Assembly: GCA_029964075.1 (NCBI GenBank) | Contig: CM057142.1 | Coordinates: 36,582,392-36,646,391 of the forward strand | Reading direction: 5' to 3' | Source: Patiria pectinifera | Lineage: Eukaryota; Echinodermata; Asteroidea; Valvatida; Asterinidae | DNA length: 64,000 bases | Part shown: in pieces, positions 19,592 to 31,956 of the stretch | How the letters are laid out: each line of letters opens with the position of its first letter | Position numbering within the stretch: the stretch's first letter is position 1 | The notes under the pieces: generated by a model | Told to the model about the DNA's origin: nothing | Databases searched by the model: none | Seen by the model: the letters and a program-made list of their open reading frames with translations, nothing else | Made by a program: the position numbers and the translations under genes

Positions 19592-22500
19592 TCAAATAGT
19601 CTTCAGTAACAGTGAACAATAATGAAAGCAATCACTCAGAAGTTTGTGTGAGCAAGAAAATCGCCACCGAAACAGAGCAAATAATAACCAATATTTGAAA
19701 CAAACTTGTACTTTGCAGAAATCTTAAATCAATCAAGTTGGAAGGCGAAAATGGGGAAAAGGGACAACTGTTTAAATATTCAGAAGAACGAGCTTTCCTT
19801 TGTTGACAATTATGGATGTAAACAATTCTGAAATGTTTCTGAATCCTTGAAACAAAAATATGATATCAAACTTTTAATGAGAACTTTTGTAAACCAGAGA
19901 ATGTTTAATGAGTACTTTTGTAAACATGTTAGAATGGAATGAAGATAATAATTAAATTTCTCCCCAGCTGAATGAGGCTTGAAAAGAAACGTATAAGATC
20001 CGTCAGTGCAAATAGAGTTAAGAAGTATGTATTTCATAAAAGGTTGGACTAGTTTATTAAAAAGGGAGGGACTAGTTTTGTTATCATTCAGGATGTTATG
20101 TATGTTAGGCTGACGCTACAATTGTCACGTGGGCTCCAATTTTGAACGAGAGTGCAACTGTTCATTGTTGCCATTTTTTTTCGTTCGATGTTCCATGAAT
20201 CTTTAGGTTTTTCGTTCGAATACCTAAAGCTTCATCCAGGTAAACCTAAGAAAAGGGCTTCATACAAATTTTTCAATTTGACTTTCGTTCCCCTTGAGTT
20301 TGGATACATGTTTTCTTTCTCACCAGGCAATATGTGCATAATGTGCGTTCATATCATAGCGGACATCCGATTAGATAATATAGTTTGGATGATTACAGAT
20401 ACATTTGTATGTTTATTCTTTCAAGCATGCTGCACTATTATACGAAGAGGCTTGGTCAAGAACACAGTATACATGGCTTTATTTGACAAATTCAAAAGTT
20501 TTCATTCGTAAAGATTATTTAATAATAACTATTTTTATTTCTCTTAAGATTTGTCATGTTTTGTGGTTTCTGTTTTTTCAGTTTTATGTTTTTTGGGGAA
20601 AAGCACTATACCTTCACAGATAACGACTTCATATATTTGTTCGCTTTGCTAAATTCGTCGATACACCTGGCATTTTCTTCGCTTCAAATTAAAAAGGTGG
20701 GAACATTTTCGTTATTTAAAAGCGCAGGTTTCAATGTATAAATTGGTGAACCAAATTTGGTGGGAAAAAAATCTCACATGGTTCAAAATAAGTGACGAGC
20801 CTAAAATAAAAAGAAGAAGGTATGATGGACAATTTGGAAGTGACGAAATCGTAAGACATCGACACAACTAGTTCCTTTTGGGGGCGAGGCATCCTATCGA
20901 AGGGGCTAACACAGTGAGTCATAAGACCCGCTAATGGATGGTCGAAATGGTGCTGTTTACATAAGCTGTGCGCATCAACACTGCCGGACAAACTAAAAGT
21001 TAAAACAGATCCCCGAGGGTTAACTTCCGAATGACACCTGTCACAGTTTTAACGATGTCAATCAATTAGGAACACTTTAATTTCTTTTTGTTTCAAACAT
21101 TTGCGATTTCTTGGAATGATCAAAAGTCGCTGAGAAAGAAGGTTATTATTCTTTGAGAAAAAAACTGCATTTTCTTTGAGAATATAACAAATCTGCATCA
21201 AGATCAACTTGAAACAGGCTGTTTCTGGTGTTCACGTTGGCATTGTTTTATTCGTTACAATTATCGGGAATGATTTGTTTTGCTGATTATGTTCTTTTTT
21301 ATTTATTGTTTTTAAATGTATTAAATAACACGGCCATATATACATATGGCACTCAAATTGTACAAATTCATGTAGGCTATAGGTAAGTCATGTTAATCGC
21401 ATGCCGATTCTAAGATCATTTCAATAATAAAATGAATAGTTTCATTCTTGGACACAATGTCTGATATTCTGATGGCATTGGAGCAGGTATCTATATAATT
21501 GCAGTGGAGAACCTTCAGAGATGCCAGGTCAAGACGGTTTCCATAGAGACGCATCTTTCTTAGCGACGCTATGCGCATTGTCCATGGCTATGCATTATAC
21601 CATTCCCACAGCACTCAATAAATGACTTAATTAGGGCGAGCGTTGGAGACTTGTTCGATAGTGCCAAGCTATTTTTCGATGAAGAGTATGTATGTTGTGT
21701 ATGGTACTAAGGTTCGAAAGAAGGCGTTTATCATTGTCAATATTGCCAAACAGCTGGCAGGGGCCAAAAGGAGACATGTCCATTTTTCCCCTATTTCAAT
21801 AAAAAAAAAATAATAAATCTTTAGAAAATCTGGAGTGTGCTGGTACCAATTGTGAAATTTTGGCGCATGACATTGTTATGAAGATGGTGAAATGTCGCGA
21901 TGGGGGAAGATGTTCCACGCACACAACGAGTCCTGCTAAATTTGCCACTGGATCCGAAGCCCCAAAACATTAGGACGGAATGTGACCCGTCCATTTGTGG
22001 CTTGTTGGTCTGTGTGCTTGTTTACTGGCTAATTGTAATTTGGTTTATCCCTCCATAGTTCGAACTGCGTCGTGTGCTTTTTAATTTATTCACCTTGTCG
22101 TGAACAGATTCATAATCATGGTCGTTTGTCACATATTTTGAAATACAGAATTATACTCCTGCTCAATGACTGGGACTGCGTTCCCCTTATGGCAATCATT
22201 TCCCGTTTGCTATGCAAAAATAAGAGATCGCGAATGTTGGTAACGATTGCTTGAGTGGAACGCGCCCAAAGCCAATTTCACAAAATTCATCAGTTGCCAT
22301 GAGCTTCTGAATAGGCACCGATGTTTTAATTTGTGAGTGTTGAAGGGGGCACAGTGTTAAGTTATGTATTTGATGTGGTAGGTGATTTTGCGTATACATC
22401 AAAATGTTAGGGGTTTTTTCTTCTAAACATTGGTCCAGCTAGGACCACCGGGGATCCGTCAGTTTCAGACTTGTGGCCAAGCTCATAATTTCGACCGAGG

Positions 22501-22879
22501 TCGCACGTTTTGTCTTTTAAATCCAGTGGGTAAAACATCGTCGAGTATTCCGTCATGAATTCCCAAGCCCCTCCCCTCCCCTTCCAACTGACGTTCTTCC
22601 TCTATCCACTGCAGCCTTTGCATTTTGTAATGTCTGCATGATTGTTAAGCGTTGCCACGGCAACTAATTAACGCGTTCCGCTTCTGGACACGTAAGGAGC
22701 ATTGTTGTAAAAAATAAAATCACGTTGCTTTGACAATATACCATCGCCCGTAAAAAAAAAAATATGTTCAAGGGGAATTGTGGATACGTGTCCAGATGTG
22801 GGCGGTATTATGGTTTTTAAAAAAAAAATTGTTTCCCGGGAAATATTTTGAAAACCCAAAGAATTACAAGTGGAGTGGT
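19592..22879. other. Receptor 3' flank, no second gene recognised
   Basis: The receptor 3' UTR must start here, but no clear AATAAA lies close by; ATTAAA occurs near 19951 and 20056. The short frames between 20152 and 20741 are Phe-rich AT-driven translations. No repeat with clear ends was seen. Confidence 0.4.
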
Positions 22880-23740
22880 GGGGTTTGTTGATAGTCACGA
22901 ATTCAAGGACGATATTCTTCTCTTTTGTGATAGTGGTGATGACAGTGATGATGGCCACGATTAAGATGTGGATGCTGGTGATGATGGTGATTGTGGAAGT
23001 GGTAATGGTGGTTTATGGTTGCGGTAATGATTGTGATGGTAATACTGATGTTGACGGTGTTGATATTGCTGATTGTGGTGATAATGAAGATGGCAATTTT
23101 TATGATGATGGCAATTGTGGTGATGATGGTTTATGATTCTGGTGATAGATGTGACGATGCTAAAAGTGTTGGTGGTGATATTGCTAAATGTGGTGCTGAT
23201 TGTAATGGTGATGGTTCTGGTGATGATAAATGGCGATGATTGAGACGACAGCAAGGTGATTGTGGTGAATATGTTGATGTTGATATTAGTGGTGATTATG
23301 GTGATAGTGATGATGGTGTTAATGATGATGGTGTTAATAATGATGAAAAATGGTGAAACTGTTGGTTGTGATAGTGTTGATGTGGTGATGATGATAGTGA
23401 TTATGATAATGGTGGTGGTATAAACATGGGCGTCGCGAGGGGGGGCAAGGGGGGCAAGGGAAAAATATGTTTTGCCCCCCTCTAGAAAAAATCCTGGCGA
23501 CGCCCATGGGTATAAATGATGATTATGATGGTGATAATGATGGTGATTGTGGTGGTGGTGATGATGACGGTGGTGGTGAAGAAGGAAATAGTGGAGACGA
23601 TGGCGTTGACAGTGATGAGGGTGATAGTGGAAGTGATGAGGACGGTGTGGAAGACACTGATTGTGGTGGTGGTGATGATTATGAAGTGGTGATGATGATG
23701 ATGGTGGTGATGATGGCGGTGCGTGCGCAATCTGTAACTC
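22880..23740 (+). repeat. Imperfect GAT/GGT trinucleotide microsatellite (~860 bp)
   Basis: Long array of TGATGG, TGGTGA and GATGAT variants. It gives open frames on both strands (Asp/Gly-rich on plus, His/Ile/Thr-rich on minus, up to 285 codons), which are compositional artefacts. Interrupted by an 84-bp MITE at 23425-23508. Confidence 0.9.
23425..23508. mobile_element. 84-bp hAT-like micro-MITE
   Basis: CATGGGCGTCGCGAGG at the left is mirrored by CCTGGCGACGCCCATG at the right. An exact 8-bp target duplication GGTATAAA flanks it (23417-23424 and 23509-23516). The interior is little more than G-rich and C-rich arms that can fold on themselves. Confidence 0.88.
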
Positions 23741-24957
23741 TTTCTCAGTCTTCTTTCCCGTTGTCTCACACCAGTGACGTACACAACATGGCATATTGAT
23801 TGATTCATGACTTGGCATCTATAAGAAGGATTATCCCGGTTATCTTTGCTCAAGGGATGTATGATGCAAGTGTAGACCTTGGCTTGGATTACTAATTCGA
23901 TTTATAAAAACAGACATTCATTTCAGTAATATGGACATGTGTTCTCACAGACAACACTCTACCTATCACTTGAAGCGAATTCAAATGGGTTTATTGGATT
24001 TTAGAATCTATGTGTAACATTGGTGCATGAGGATTTCATATGCAACTCTTCTTGTAAATGGATTGGTAAACCAAGAATGAATAAAATAGCATGGTTGTAA
24101 GAATGACTTCGAATTGTGTGGACAATCCATTCTTATTAACGTCATTGTCGTATTATGTTTAATAAAAATCGAAATAAATCCCCCCCCCCCCCCCCCACAA
24201 AAATACATGAATACATTTTAAAATTCCAGGTTTCTGTCACATCGGTTAATTATTTGATTAGGGGGAACCTTCCCCTTGTTTTTCTTCTTCTTCTTTTAAG
24301 TGAACTGCAATACTTACAAAAACAAAACAGTCTGAGGAGCTCGGAGCAGTAGTTAGAATGTATGCGTTTTCTGCACTGACACTGATTCGCTTGTTACTAC
24401 CGCGGCCATTCGCATATCTCAACCGAGTCAATCTCAACGGCAATTTGAAATTCACTCATTTTTCAAAATCTTCTCAGTAGGGCACTAAGGAGGATTTCAG
24501 AACAATTTTGTCTCTCGGCTCTGACTTTAATCATACTTTAATGCTATGCAACTTGTTATTCGTCACACACGTAGTGCTGAACGTTATGAAAACAAATTGC
24601 GTTGCCAGGTAATTACTTTGAAGCATGTATCTAACGATGTTTATCTAAACCGCGGTAATAAAATTGAGCTTAGCGAGCCAAGTGATGATCAAAACATTCC
24701 ATTTTTGTCTGAAGGTGGACAGAAAAATAATTATAATGATCTCACTGCTGAAAAAGTAAAACAAGATCCACACATGATGCAAATGTTAGATCGCGGATAG
24801 AAATGTAGGCACTTTGTATTATCGAAATCTAAAATAAAAAACACGAGGCGTCTCAACGATCTTCTTAAGATACCACTTGTTATCCACCGTAATTCGCAAG
24901 GGTTTGAAAGGTATTCAATCTCGTGTTAAGTGTTTTTCTTTATATTACTAAATGTAC
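23741..24957. other. Intergenic, no gene assigned apart from a doubtful frame
   Basis: A run of 17 C lies at 24180-24196. The frame at 24546-24800 is listed separately. Confidence 0.4.
24546..24800 (+). CDS. Hypothetical 84-aa open frame
   Basis: The frame includes NRGNKIELSEPSDDQNIPFL and NDLTAEKVKQDPHMMQMLD, a more protein-like composition than its neighbours. It has no recognisable domain, no signal peptide and no obvious splice context. It could be a fragment of a retroelement or host exon, or chance. Confidence 0.25.
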   Translation: MQLVIRHTRSAERYENKLRCQVITLKHVSNDVYLNRGNKIELSEPSDDQNIPFLSEGGQKNNYNDLTAEKVKQDPHMMQMLDRG

Positions 24958-25173
24958 CATTAGGGAGACACCTTCGTATTTTTTCGATAATAGGGAGACA
25001 CCGGTCATTAGGGAGACACATAACTGTCTCCCTAATGGCACAGCCCCCCCCCCCCCCTTTAGAGGCAATTCGTGGGAAACGAAATTCGTGGGAAATTACT
25101 AGGGAATATTGGGTTAGGGCACATTTAAGTTGGAAAAAGTTGTGCACAAGTCTATGGGAAAGTCTCCCTAATG
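24958..25173. repeat. Foldback repeat with CATTAGGGAGAC motifs
   Basis: CATTAGGGAGAC at 24958 faces GTCTCCCTAATG at 25162-25173. Internally the motif recurs at about 24989 and 25006, and inverted at 25026-25037, so 25006-25037 is a hairpin. Probably a MITE or its remains. A C-run is at about 25045. Confidence 0.55.
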
Positions 25174-28100
25174 ACCCATTCCCTTAATTAATATCTTAGT
25201 ATCCGTTACGTCAGATGCAATATTTTCTTTCTCGTTACTGTTATGAAATTGACTGATGTTCACGAAATATCTTGGCGCACTTCCTTCGCCAAATTTCAGC
25301 GAACAAATCCAAAACTTCATTGGTATTCATCCCATGATGGAGTTTTACACAATCAATCTTAGTAATTTAGGCGGGGTGGGTTCTGAAGTTGTTTTACATT
25401 ACACCAAGTGTTATCCGATACCGACATTCCGTCTCTGTTTCTGCATTATTAGAGACCGTTAGAAATGAGGCGTATCGGAAAAAAGGCCGCCTCATAAATC
25501 ATCATTTTTGTCGTGGTTATTTCATCGGGCACACAGTCAGCAATGTGCATCTTACTTCTAAAATGTTGAGATGTACATAGTGTGTGCCTGTTGAGATGAT
25601 CAATCCAATTGATGATGTAATCGGCAACTTTTTTCTTAGCCGCACATGTATCCCTTGTGCATCATGTCTACATGTATTGGTCCCTATGTTTGTACGCTTT
25701 GTGTGGATCCTCTAGACGGAATTAAACAATGAGCTGGTTGTGGAGGGCGGGTTTGGAAAGATCACCCTATAAACTGAAGTGTTAAATCCAACACCGACAT
25801 GAATTCGGTCAGTGACCACACTTTGAAAGTGGTGGAATTCAGCATATTGGAAAGCGAACTTCACTCCCAGCGGATTCGAGAGGGAATCTTTGTGATGTTG
25901 GCGACCAGCCTGAGATTTGTGTGCGTCGTGTTCTCTTCTTAACGATGACGACTCTCACCGTGTATTCATATTGCACCTGCCGTGCTGCCCCCAATGGAAT
26001 GCGCAGAAGATCTCCGCTGAAAACCCCCGCCAGTCGCTGCTTCCGCCTTGGAATGATTTCACATCGCTCCGGTGGATCAGTGTGCAATAAGTCTATGACA
26101 GCTCAAGTAAGCCAGCCCATTCATTGTCCATATTTGAAATCGGCGGTAAATGCCACAGTGATCGTATATTACAAGATGAATCGATTCGATGTCAACTGTC
26201 ACGCAATGAATCATTTTTGATCAATGGATTTACATTTTCAAACGAACACAGAAACTTATACGGCCAAAAAGTACTTTGTAGTATCCAGCAGCGTATCCAT
26301 GTTTTGTTCTGGGGGGAGGAGGCTTCAATTGGTAATTTTTCTGAAAATATGACATGAACATTTTTGTTTGTGAAAGGTGTACAAAGCGAAGGTGGGTGCT
26401 CTAATCTTCCATCCTCCGTGTGGACCTGTGAACAAAAGAGGTCCAGAGGATGCAGGAAGCGTGAACGCTTTGTGGACTTGCACACGTCCACACTAGGTTC
26501 TCCCCTCTCTGGAAAACGGGTCTAGAGGCACGTTTGACATAAGTTTATCCGTCGCAAAATGAAGAGGAACTCTCCATGAACTGATGATTAAAAAAATGGG
26601 TTGAATGAGTGTTCACAGTGGAAGTAGGCCTACAATGATTTTTTTCTCCGGTTTTTCTTAACTACACGAATACAAAGGAATGTCCACAGTAGGAATGTAA
26701 GGTAAGTCTGTGTGGGTATGAAGTATACTGGGAACTGTTGTGAGTTGATGTTGCTGTCAATTCCTTTAAACAGTATACACAAGTGTCGCTATAAGGGGCA
26801 AGTCCCCCCTCCCAATGCTGCGCCCGTTTTCCCTTTGATGAAAAAGTTTCCGGATATTTTCAATCCTCGCGTGTTCACATGCCCAGCATCTCATGCTCAG
26901 GCTCTATTAATACTCGTATTAATATCTCTACTAAAATAGCAACAGTCAGCTGTCGTAGAAGCATACCCGAGATTCAGGACGACGCGTCCCTTGCCATGAT
27001 GCTCTGTGGGCAGAAACATTCTCGGTTTTCTTATGAAAAATCTTAAGTATCTCAAATTCCCCATTCTATGAAGACAAGGGGGGAATTGTCAAACTTAATT
27101 TATACTAATACGTATCAGTGAAAGGAATGCGCATAGGCCTATTCCCAATTGCTTTGCTATTACTAGCTGTTTGTTTCCACATTCATAATAATAGCAAATA
27201 CAAAAATAGCTTAGTATTGAGAAATGCTTAAAATTTGGGGGATATTCTTTTTTTTGTTTACTGGAAGCACCCTCTTATAGCCTCATTGGTCAAAGGAATA
27301 TTTGCCAAAATCGATCATTAAAACGGACCCACGAAAATACTGGGGAAAAACACATTTTGTTTTCTGTTCAAATACACCATTGTGTCAAACACTTGTGAAA
27401 TTGCTGTCACTGAGAATAATCTTAAATCTAAAGTCAAATATGACGGCAGTTTCGTAAAGACTGTTAGGTAATTGAGCAATACCCTGTTGGCAGAAAAAAA
27501 ACATTCTATTTATTCTTTCTTATTGAAATGGTCGGTTCAGAACTATCGATTGATGTCTATTCTCACCTCACAAAAGAGACTTCAGGGATCGTCTGGTCGG
27601 GGAACCAGACTGCATACTAGACGGTAACGTCTATTTGCAGTGTGTGATTTGATTACCCATCCCGTCTGGATCTTTTCACAAAGATGCAAGTATTTCGCAT
27701 TTGCATAATTACTAACACGACATCGGACTTAACGACAAATTTGCTTGTTTTCCCTCAGAACGACAAACTTAGGTTTAATTGAAATAACATAGACGGGTCG
27801 AAAGTTCATTTTTACTTAAAAGCCCTGCGTAGGTTTAGGGAATTTCAACTTATGTATGGCGGTTATTTGAATTCGCACTATACCAATACCTATACCTAAT
27901 GACAAATCGACAGGAATAGTCAAAATACCTAACACATTTAAATTTGATTTAGAAGCGCCAACCAGTAAATTAATTGAATCTCCATTACTAATACAAACTG
28001 AGAACGACACTAGAGTATTATCTAGAATGAGCGGTACGAAAGAACACTTTTCTTCCATAATTCGATATTAGGGCAATTTTGCAGGAGTATAAACCTCAAT

Positions 28101-29193
28101 GCCAAAGCTTCAAAAGGGTCCAACATGCCACAAATGAAGCATGTATAGTGTTTTGGAACGTATTATCTGTATTTTATTGAAATATAGTTTATTTCCAACA
28201 ATGTTCAACAATTTGGCTGTTATACTTGCAACTGAGAAATTAATTAACGGGTACACGCCAAAAATATATATATTTGTCTGAGAACGTCCGACACCATGGT
28301 GTTTCGAGCCGATTTCTACCACAGCAATGAAGTTGGAGAAACAAAGTCTTTTTAAAATCATACTAGTAACTAGCTGCTACGTTTTATCCGAAATAAAATC
28401 CACTTAATGATTATAACTAAATGCACACTGTGGAAGTGTCCAAAATGTACTTTCAAAAATGTGTAACTGCCCAGTAAATACAAATCCATTACATAGTATT
28501 TCCAGCAATATACCGACACACCGACTTCTTCATGAGGACCCCAATACTTCCGCCAAGGCTTGGAGTTGAAAAGCTTGTTGGCCGCACACTATAATGACGG
28601 CCCTTTAGTCCTGACGTAAGTGTTGGCAATGACGAATGAACAGGTGAAACGGAGTGAGCGGTATAGTGATTGTGCCTCTGGATTTCCGGTCGGGAAAACA
28701 AATCACAAAAACAAAAGGTAGAAGACTTCAAAGGCAGAGCAGCGGCGTACAGTCCACCCCACCCCCTAATAAACCATTTTTGTTGGATCCGACATTGATT
28801 TGTTGTTTTATCAACCCGCCCCTGCATGCACTACACCCCAAGCACCACGCCAATCCGTAATTCGATTTTATTCAATCGGAATGACCTTAAAACACGAGCG
28901 GGCAAAAAAATGATGCGCGTGGAGAATCCTCAAGATGAATGCTATCTAAAGGTTGATGAGAGGGGCAAAAGGAAGAATTCGACGAGCAGATGAGAATGTT
29001 CGCTAACAACAACCGGCTGACGTCACTGATACATCTGTACTCAATTCCTCACAAGAGGAAGAGGCATCGGAGCTGTATTGATTTTTTTCCCCAGAAAGAA
29101 GCCTTTTGTTGCGCTTTCATCCTGCGGTAGAATTTGAAGACCATATGTGCATGCATGTGTTGACTGAGACCCTGCGCCCATTGTAAAAGCTAT
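25174..29193. other. Intergenic, no gene recognised
   Basis: Moderately GC-rich at 25760-26130, where frames on both strands are open without domain similarity or good splice sites. 28740-28850 contains CCGCCCCTG-type sequence typical of hAT remnants. The remainder is AT-rich and unique by eye. Confidence 0.4.
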
Positions 29194-29202
29194 CTTGAAT
29201 TG

Positions 29203-29364
29203 GGAGTCTACCCGATGTTCCCCACTACCGATGTTCCCCGAAACCCTTAGGGTTAGGGTTAGGGTTACGGCTAGGGTTAGGGTTAGGGTTAGGGCTATAG
29301 GGTAGGGATTTCGGGGAACATCGGTATTGGTGAACATAAGTTGGGAAACATAGGTATGCACCCC
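29203..29364 (-). mobile_element. Telomere-repeat-cored foldback element, copy B
   Basis: Inverted relative to copy A: its right end (AACATAGGTATGCACCCC) is the inverse of copy A's left end, and its left end (GGAGTCTACCCGATGTTCCCC) corresponds to copy A's right end. The centre is a nearly clean TTAGGG array at 29249-29303. Direct repeats TTGAATTG (8-9 bp with the preceding C; 29194-29202 and 29364-29372) flank it. The orientation of the telomere repeat within the element is the same in both copies. Confidence 0.8.
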
Positions 29365-29572
29365 TTGAATTGCACTTAGCACCACATGTATTGCCCGAAT
29401 GCTGAAGGATTTCTTCATGGATGAATTGACCAATTTTGACGCCAAAAGTACCCCAAGAAATCCCAGGGCAACTTTTTTATGTCACTCACATCCAACCTCC
29501 GCCCGTGGACCTACGCAACGCGCAAGCTGCGACGTTAAATACATTGTTAGCTCGGTCGGGAAAGGTATTTCA

Positions 29573-29980
29573 TACGGAAGCGTTAAAGGGATGTAGTACA
29601 AACTAAAAAGAATGACTTATTATTAAGTCATAGTTAATGATTTATATCTAATAATAAAGACTTATTATTTAGTCATAATTATGATATATATATATTTCAT
29701 GTCCCATATTTATGACTTATTAAGACATATTTTTATGAATTATATCTTAAAATAATGACTTGTTAGTAGGTCATAATAATGACATATCTGAAATTAGGCT
29801 TAAGTCGTTATTATGACTTAGGCCATCTCATAAATATGACTTGATACTAAGTCATATTATCAGATACAAGCCATAACTATGACTTAATAACAAGTCATAA
29901 GTATGAGGTATTAGTCATAATTATGATTTAACAAAAACATTAGTTTGCATTAGGCCCCATGTCCCTTTAACGCTTCCGTA
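29573..29980. mobile_element. 408-bp AAGTCAT-rich inverted-repeat element (TTAA-flanked core)
   Basis: The outer ends TACGGAAGCGTTAAAGGGA and the inverse TCCCTTTAACGCTTCCGTA are flanked by an exact ATTTCA direct repeat (29567-29572 and 29981-29986). TTAA occurs just inside (29583-29586 and 29967-29970), immediately bounding AGGGAT...TCCCT. The core is packed with ATGACTTA and TAAGTCAT motifs in both orientations, so it can fold extensively. No coding capacity. Confidence 0.7.
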
Positions 29981-29986
29981 ATTTCA

Positions 29987-31738
29987 AATGCTTACCAACT
30001 ATGACATCAGTATGGAGGGGGGAGAGAGAGAGAAATAGTGCTGGCGATTTGTGACTTTATCCAAACACGAACGATTTTTTACAGTTTATGCCTTGTAATT
30101 GTGATGATGCATGCAATGAATTTTAGATGCAGATGCATCTAAAATCCTCAAGTCTGCATTTTATTTTCTAAAAGTCAGGTGTTTGTCATTGAATTCTAAA
30201 AAACACGACCGTTGATTTCGTTTCATTGGTTCATGTTTTTATGAAGTTTTGTTTCAATCACAATAACCGTGAAGGGCGTTTTATTTTTCCAAAAAAAATT
30301 AATCTTGCCAAAAAAAATCAAACCGTTTAAGTATAAAAAGAACAATCAGATAAAGCAAAATGTGATCAACATAACAACACGAGTAGCAATCAATGACAAA
30401 ATATTTAATTTGTGAGTGAATTCTTTTATTTAGCTCCCTTTGGCAACTTAAAAAGTTACACAAAAACCCACGGCCAAATGCGTTGAGAACTCCTCTCTAG
30501 AAAATTACACAAAAACCCACCGCCAAATACGTTGAGAACTCCTCTCTAAAAAAAAAAAAAGCCAATTCAGTTGCAATAAACCCGGGGATATACAGTTGTT
30601 GTTGGCAAAGACCCAGTTTTCTTTATCTCCGCTCCGTGTTTCGTGAAGACTTTCGGATAACCAACCATAACGCTTCATCCGACACTTTAGGGATAAACAA
30701 AGCCGCGGAAACGGACACAGCGAATTGAAGGAGGGTCGCGCACCGTGCAAATAGAAAGAAAGAATGCGGTAACCGTAATACGATACAACAGCAGGGGATT
30801 GAAAACGCGGGCATTACGGGATCAGACAAGCAAAGCCAACGGCTGGTTTGTAGCTCTCACTCGATAAGCCAGCGAGGGTGGATTTCACCGCCACAGGCGC
30901 AATGGAGACACACCATTGATCCCGCACTTGTACGCCACAAAGAGAAGGTCTATGGAAAGCCAAACATAATCATTATCACTGATGCGTCGTTTCCATGGAT
31001 ATCAGGATGGATAACAAGGCCGGGAGGATGGCAATATGGTCAGGCCTTAAACCCCCGGCTATGGCGAAAGCCTTTTTTTCTTCTTCCTTTCTCTCTATCC
31101 TCTATCTAGCTTCCTGCTGCCAGTAATTTGCCGGGTTTGGCAGTCTATACCCTGGCCTGGCTTCTTTGATATCGACCGGCAATCAGCCAACCAGTCGACT
31201 GTTCAGATCACGTTTGCCTCGGCTAAATTTGTCTCGACCTTGCCGGGGCCAAAAAAAATAAGACCAAATTCAGTGTAATGGAGGCACAATAGCGGCCCAA
31301 ATTGGTGTGATAGTGCTAGACAAAATCGATCTTTTCTGGCATTGGAAAAATAACGAAGGACGAACGGTGCACGACTTGATATGTTAATTTGTTGGTCCGT
31401 TGTTCCAATTATTTAGGCTTTCCCTTTGGGTTTGGGTAAGCTGTTTCAATCGTGTAGCTGTGCACGGCCGTTTGGAACTTTTCCAGTGTTACATTAGAGC
31501 CACGATGCATCTATATTGAAGCCCTCACTCAACAATGCCCAATGTTACACGATGCTCATTTGACAGTTGTTGAAGTGCATCTTCAATTTGTGCCACATTC
31601 TGTCTTCATTTCGAAATGTGTTGATTCATGTCGATGGAACATCGATGCATGAGAATAACAAGCTGGGTACAACGTATTTATTTTAATTGTAATATTTACC
31701 CTATTTGTTTCAAGTTGATTGATGCTTGCCCGTACAGC
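29987..31738. other. Intergenic, no gene recognised
   Basis: Contains the 49-bp tandem pair listed separately. 30600-31250 is relatively GC-rich, but no exon is supported. Confidence 0.4.
30456..30553 (+). repeat. 49-bp tandem duplication
   Basis: Two units beginning TTACACAAAAACCCAC and ending AACTCCTCTCTA, at 30456 and 30505, differ at a few sites. Confidence 0.8.
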
Positions 31739-31746
31739 CTGCCTTT

Positions 31747-31948
31747 CAGTGGCGTACCTAGTATAAAAACCAATGTGCAGCACCCGGGGTGCATAACTCT
31801 TTCTGGAGGGGGGGGGGGGTTGCACTGAATGCAAATGATATATATGGGTTCTTTTCTTCAATTTAAGCTTTTAAACAGGGGGGGGGGGGCATCCGGGAGC
31901 ACGGACATCCGCTGGAGGGGACGTGCCACCCCTGTAGTGACGCCACTG
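31747..31948. mobile_element. hAT-like MITE (202 bp)
   Basis: The ends CAGTGGCGTACC and GTGACGCCACTG are inverted repeats. An 8-bp target duplication differs by one base (CTGCCTTT at 31739-31746, CTGTCTTT at 31949-31956). Two runs of 11-12 G lie inside. Distinct termini make this a different family from the GGGCGGATCC group. Confidence 0.75.
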
Positions 31949-31956
31949 CTGTCTTT

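Noticed and set aside
20152..20741. Phe/Ile-rich plus-strand frames downstream of the receptor
   Set aside because: AT-driven composition with overlapping frames, no splice structure or family similarity.
22961..23818. 285-codon minus-strand reading frame
   Set aside because: Pure product of the GAT/GGT trinucleotide array; histidine and isoleucine repeats, no domain.
29249..29303. True telomere or chromosome-fusion scar
   Set aside because: The TTAGGG array lies between inverted ends with target duplications and recurs in another element, so it is element-internal.
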